Below, one piece after another: positions 5,483 to 7,249 of a stretch of DNA of 7,249 nucleotides. This stretch comes from CAYGVT01 sp964353355 (lineage in GTDB: Archaea > Thermoplasmatota > DTKX01 > GCA-020343715). The notes beneath the pieces are model-generated. The model ran no database searches and was not told where the DNA came from. It saw only the letters and a list, made by a program, of their open reading frames with translations. The position numbers and the translations under genes were made by a program. The stretch is taken from positions 1 to 7,249 of the forward strand of contig CAYGVT010000076.1 of NCBI GenBank assembly GCA_964353355.1, written 5' to 3'. Within the stretch, counting starts at the first letter, position 1; every line of letters starts with the position of its first letter.

Positions 5483-5671
5483 GATGACACCCTCATCGTT
5501 CACTGGGGGGTCCCGTCCTAGGCGCGAAGCGGCCGTGGCAGATATCCGACCTTCCCATGCGCCATCTCCCGTCGTCGCTTCAGGAACCGTCACCAGGATC
5601 CCACCGCATGCGAGGTCCCCGGCATCCGACGGACCGGCCGTCGGTCCCCGGTCCATTGATGCGACACCAGC
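5483..5671. other. Spacer between HepT and the truncated acyltransferase
   Basis: This 189-base gap has no recognisable gene on either strand. A minus-strand frame stays open into it, in phase with the truncated acyltransferase, but its residues match nothing in the family and the good binding site is at 5482. I see no strong TATA box; GGATATC near 5542 is the nearest A+T stretch. Confidence 0.5.
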
Positions 5672-6019
5672 TCATTCGAGCCCGCTCAGGCACCCCTCGA
5701 TGCTCTTACGGAACGCACCGAACCTCGTCCGGATGGTCCGCCAGATGATCTCGTGGCTCACGCCGAAGTAGGCGTGGGCGACCTTGTCGCGCATCCCCGC
5801 GACCTCGCGCCAGGGGACCTCGGGATGACCCTCCCTCAGGCCCTGGGGGCGGTTCTTGACGGCCTCTCCCATGACCTCTAGGTTCCGGACCACCGCATCG
5901 AAGGTCCTCCTGTCCGTCGAGAACTGCTCGAAGGTCATGCCCTTCACGTACGATTCGATGGCGTCCATCGCATCGAGGATGTCCCGCAGGTGCATCGCGG
6001 CGCCGCGCCGCTCACGCAT
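5672..6019 (-). CDS. hepT: HEPN-domain toxin of an MntA-HepT system (DUF86)
   Basis: The 115-residue protein is all helical and carries the HepT signature RDKVAHAY (R77, H82, Y84), the Rx4HxY motif that forms the RNase site of HEPN toxins. GMTFEQFSTDRRTFDAVVRNLEVMGEA upstream is typical of the DUF86 family. In characterised systems HepT is an RNase and MntA silences it by adding AMP units to the motif tyrosine, which is present here. ATG 6019 overlaps the mntA stop by eight bases with GGGAAGTG upstream. GTG 6028 and ATG 5995 are other possible starts, and the last one aligns best with usual family lengths. The order mntA then hepT, co-transcribed, is the normal arrangement. The family call is firm; the exact start is not. 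Confidence 0.9.
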   Translation of the reverse strand: MRERRGAAMHLRDILDAMDAIESYVKGMTFEQFSTDRRTFDAVVRNLEVMGEAVKNRPQGLREGHPEVPWREVAGMRDKVAHAYFGVSHEIIWRTIRTRFGAFRKSIEGCLSGLE

Positions 6020-6305
6020 ACAGGGCACTTCCCAGGACCGAATCCCGCATGAGAGGCCTGAGGGCGTCGGGCGTCACGAGGTCCACCTTGATGCCGAGCA
6101 GGTCGGTGAGGTGGAGCTCCAGGCCGATGAACTCGAAGAGGTCCACTGGCTCGGAGAACTCCACCAGGAGGTCGAGGTCGCTCCTCTCGCTCTGCTCGCC
6201 CCTGGCGTAGGAGCCGAAAAGGGCGATGCGGTCCACCCCGTAGTCCCTCCTGAGGGCGGAAAGCTCGACCCTGATGGCTTCCAGTATCTCCTCCTTGGTC
6301 CTCAT
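6012..6305 (-). CDS. mntA: MNT-type nucleotidyltransferase antitoxin
   Basis: The 97-residue protein is a minimal nucleotidyltransferase. IALFGSYARGEQSERSDLDLLVEF holds the GSx10DxD motif (G31, S32, D43, D45) and KVDLVTPDAL supplies the third carboxylate D75, so all catalytic acids are present. MntA proteins transfer AMP from ATP to the tyrosine of the partner HepT and so block its RNase activity. ATG 6305 has GGTGAGG four bases upstream and a TATA box at 6347-6354, which gives a leader of about 20 bases. The gene overlaps hepT by eight bases, which couples their translation. The complete pair with an intact promoter looks functional, unlike several neighbouring elements. Confidence 0.92.
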   Translation of the reverse strand: MRTKEEILEAIRVELSALRRDYGVDRIALFGSYARGEQSERSDLDLLVEFSEPVDLFEFIGLELHLTDLLGIKVDLVTPDALRPLMRDSVLGSALYA

Positions 6306-6346
6306 TTGGCCTCACCGGTCTCCTCGGACATCCATGCCCCGCGGGG

Positions 6347-6354
6347 TATATAAG
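6347..6354 (-). promoter_or_regulatory. TATA box of the mntA-hepT operon
   Basis: The minus strand reads GGCTTATATACCCC, a near-perfect archaeal box A. The expected start is near 6325, about 20 bases before ATG 6305. This is the strongest promoter in the right half of the window. Without a visible terminator after hepT, its transcript could continue through 5482-4033. Confidence 0.75.
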
Positions 6355-6573
6355 CCTGGGGTGGAGGGTCCGATCGGTCCGCGAAGATTGCACCTGGTGC
6401 TCGACCCATCACCCGTGCGGGGACGGGGGCCGTGCCCCATACGCGAAGCGCCCATGCCAGGTCTGCGGACAGGGGCATCCCGACCTGTGAACGGACCGGC
6501 CGTGCCCGTCCTTCGCCCTCATCCCGGGCCGGGTCCCGCACGCCGCGTCACTCCGGTGCGGCGGGCCGGCCGG

Positions 6574-6708
6574 TCACCTCGACCTCGCGATGAGCCTGGC
6601 GAGGTACCTCTGCTCCTCCTCGAGCGTCATGCCCTGGATGTCCCTGCTGATGCGGTCGCGGATGTCCCTCGTCATCCTGACCGGGTCGAACCCCTTCTTC
6701 CTGCTCAT
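6574..6708 (-). CDS. 44-residue antitoxin-like protein, no toxin partner beside it
   Basis: The small frame starts at ATG 6708 with a very strong site, GGGAGGTGG, six bases upstream. It begins MSRKKGFDPVRMTRDIRDR and continues with ISRDIQGMTLEEEQRYLARL. The pattern of a charged helix, (R/E)ISR(D/E)I, then GM(T/S)xEEExxYL is common in short type II antitoxins encoded before PIN or similar toxins, where the end of the peptide wraps the toxin. No toxin gene follows: 6354-6573 holds no credible gene. It is therefore an orphan, a remnant, or it neutralises a toxin encoded elsewhere. A TATA box at 6873-6880 would give a leader of about 140 bases that belongs to the duplicated promoter-leader segment. 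The gene is likely real because of the binding site; the antitoxin role is by resemblance only. Confidence 0.65.
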   Translation of the reverse strand: MSRKKGFDPVRMTRDIRDRISRDIQGMTLEEEQRYLARLIARSR

Positions 6709-6738
6709 GCCCGACCACCTCCCAGGGGGGCCGGACCT

Positions 6739-6910
6739 CGATGGCCTCCCCTACCGCCACCGGCTCCCCTTCACACCCGCCCGCGGCGGTTCCGTTCGAC
6801 CCGGTGGCGCGTGGGCTCGTCCGATCCCTTGACGGCCCCGGCGCATCGCCCGCTGGGGAGCGGTCCTGTGGGTATTTAAGCGTGACCCTCAGCGCTCCAC
6901 CGCGCGGTAA
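6739..6910 (-). repeat. Promoter-leader repeat, copy 2
   Basis: This is the diverged partner of 3741-3914. The similarity ends just before the strong ribosome binding site of the 44-residue gene on one side, and at the GCGCGGTAA word (6902-6910) on the other. In this copy the leader lacks the two strong GC stems found beyond the repeat end at 3696-3734. Confidence 0.7.
6873..6880 (-). promoter_or_regulatory. TATA box in promoter-leader copy 2
   Basis: The minus strand reads CGCTTAAATACCCA. It is placed identically to the box at 3877-3884 relative to all shared blocks, including GACCGCTC eight bases downstream. The predicted start is near 6850, about 140 bases before ATG 6708. Confidence 0.6.
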
Positions 6911-6919
6911 TGAGCGGTC

Positions 6920-6943
6920 GGGGGGTGGGTGTGTGTGTGGGGG
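6920..6943. repeat. G/T-rich low-complexity tract with GT repeat
   Basis: The plus strand has six G, then TGGG, a (GT)n run of about ten bases, then five G. It lies between the divergent antitoxin and ATPase genes. It could be slippage-prone or favour unusual DNA structure; no function is shown. Confidence 0.6.
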
Positions 6944-6998
6944 CCCGCAGGCCCGCCCGATGGGCCGGGTGCCGTGGCCCTCCGGCCGTTCTTATCTT

Positions 6999-7047
6999 GA
7001 GCGGTATGGGGAGAAACTATTTCAATTAGTTTCTCTATATACCGCTC
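6999..7047. repeat. Two-part inverted repeat directly upstream of the ATPase gene
   Basis: The outer arms GAGCGGTAT (6999-7007) and ATACCGCTC (7039-7047) and the inner arms GAGAAACTA (7011-7019) and TAGTTTCTC (7027-7035) are perfect complements. They are separated by three-base steps (GGG against TAT) and a seven-base centre, TTTCAAT. The element ends one base before the ATG at 7049. The right side contains TATATA (7036-7041). It may be an operator for autoregulation, an RNA hairpin that hides the start codon, or the end of a mobile unit. Confidence 0.85.
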
Positions 7048-7048
7048 A

Positions 7049-7249
7049 ATGGACCTCGAACTGCTCTCCCGGGTCATCCGGGACTACCACGACCGCGAGC
7101 TGCCACCCCTCGTGCGGAGGGACCTGGTGGCCGAGTTCCCATCCACGGGCAGGTGCGTCACCATCATCGGCCCCAGACGGGCAGGGAAGACCTACTTCCT
7201 CCTCCAGAGGGTGGGCGAGCTCAGGCGGTCCGCCCCCGATGAGGAGGTC
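7049..7249 (+). CDS. AAA+ ATPase, AAA_14/DUF4143-like, N-terminal part (runs off the window)
   Basis: The visible 67 residues begin MDLELLSRVIRDYHDRELPP, followed by LVRRDL and the Walker A motif GPRRAGKT (41-48) after strand CVTII. This is the start of the archaeal and bacterial ATPases annotated as AAA_14 or DUF4143 proteins, which carry a C-terminal DUF4143 domain outside the window. Their role is poorly known; they are frequent in methanogen genomes in many diverged copies. Walker B and later motifs are not visible. No ribosome binding site precedes the ATG, so translation may be leaderless. The nearby TATATA (7036-7041) is too close to the ATG to serve a transcript that includes it. It is the only plus-strand gene here and diverges from the antitoxin gene. 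Confidence 0.85.
   Translation, partial: MDLELLSRVIRDYHDRELPPLVRRDLVAEFPSTGRCVTIIGPRRAGKTYFLLQRVGELRRSAPDEEV

Larger units (their letters stand above)
6709..7048. other. Divergent intergenic region between the 44-residue gene and the ATPase
   Basis: These 340 bases hold no convincing gene. They contain promoter-leader copy 2, the G/T-rich tract, a GC-rich stretch with a short GGCCC/GGGCC inverted repeat near 6950-6975, and the two-part inverted repeat. The word GAGCGGT occurs at 6858, 6912 and 6999 and inverted at 7041-7047, so shared control of the two divergent genes is possible. Confidence 0.6.

Noticed and set aside
5483..5656. N-terminal extension of the truncated acyltransferase frame
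   Set aside because: No match to the intact copy, whereas ATG 5482 has a good binding site and aligns with the intact copy's start.
6302..6541. 79-codon minus-strand frame as a toxin partner for the 44-residue gene
   Set aside because: No binding site at its GTG start, composition like random GC-rich DNA, and it runs over the strong TATA box and leader of mntA.
6548..6760. 70-codon minus-strand frame overlapping the 44-residue gene
   Set aside because: Its product is His/Gln/Gly-rich without strands or helices, and the strong binding site at 6711-6720 serves ATG 6708 in the other frame.
6999..7047. CRISPR repeat or tRNA gene
   Set aside because: There is only a single palindrome with no repeated spacers, and no cloverleaf with TTC-type loop or anticodon arm; no tRNA, rRNA or CRISPR array was found anywhere in the window.

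Overview
The window looks archaeal. The DNA is GC-rich and has several TATA boxes of the archaeal type placed about 25 bases before plausible starts (minus strand near 2977, 3881, 6350 and 6877). Strong GGAGGTG-type ribosome binding sites are present, and the gene families (UPF0175-like/PIN pairs, MntA-HepT, archaeal flavodoxin, AAA_14-like ATPase) are common in methanogens and Thermoplasmata-like archaea. A high-GC relative of the Methanomassiliicoccales is my guess, not something the sequence proves. Almost everything is on the minus strand; only the ATPase at the right edge is on the plus strand.

Layout from left to right. 68-538 (-): small flavodoxin-like protein, followed by a T-rich terminator candidate. 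629-2878 (-): a tight three-gene operon with its own TATA box. In transcription order it encodes a winged-helix protein with a UPF0175-like C-terminus, a PIN-domain protein of the DUF3368/VapC type, and a 369-residue protein of unknown function that looks like an alpha/beta barrel. 3105-3569 (-): a complete hexapeptide-repeat (left-handed beta-helix) acyltransferase. 3570-4032: a very GC-rich, hairpin-rich spacer with a TATA box. 4033-4977 (-): an ORF6N-type DNA-binding gene whose frame is interrupted by one TAA lying inside a 39-base imperfect tandem duplication. 4974-5138 (-): a doubtful 54-codon frame joined to both neighbours by ATGA overlaps. 5135-5482 (-): a second, C-terminally truncated copy of the acyltransferase. 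5672-6305 (-): an MntA-HepT (nucleotidyltransferase/HEPN) toxin-antitoxin pair with its own promoter. 6574-6708 (-): a 44-residue antitoxin-like protein without a toxin. 6739-6910: a promoter-leader segment that is a diverged copy of 3741-3914. 6999-7047: a long two-part inverted repeat touching the start of an AAA+ ATPase that runs off the window.

The region reads as an accessory island of toxin-antitoxin-like and regulatory cassettes, with signs of duplication and decay. These are the truncated acyltransferase copy, the interrupted ORF6N gene, the orphan antitoxin and the copied promoter-leader. MntA-HepT is the only confidently complete known system. The most interesting candidates are the three-gene PIN operon with a fused antitoxin-like protein and an unknown third member, the possibly reversible 39-base duplication, and the copied promoter-leader that now stands before two unrelated genes.
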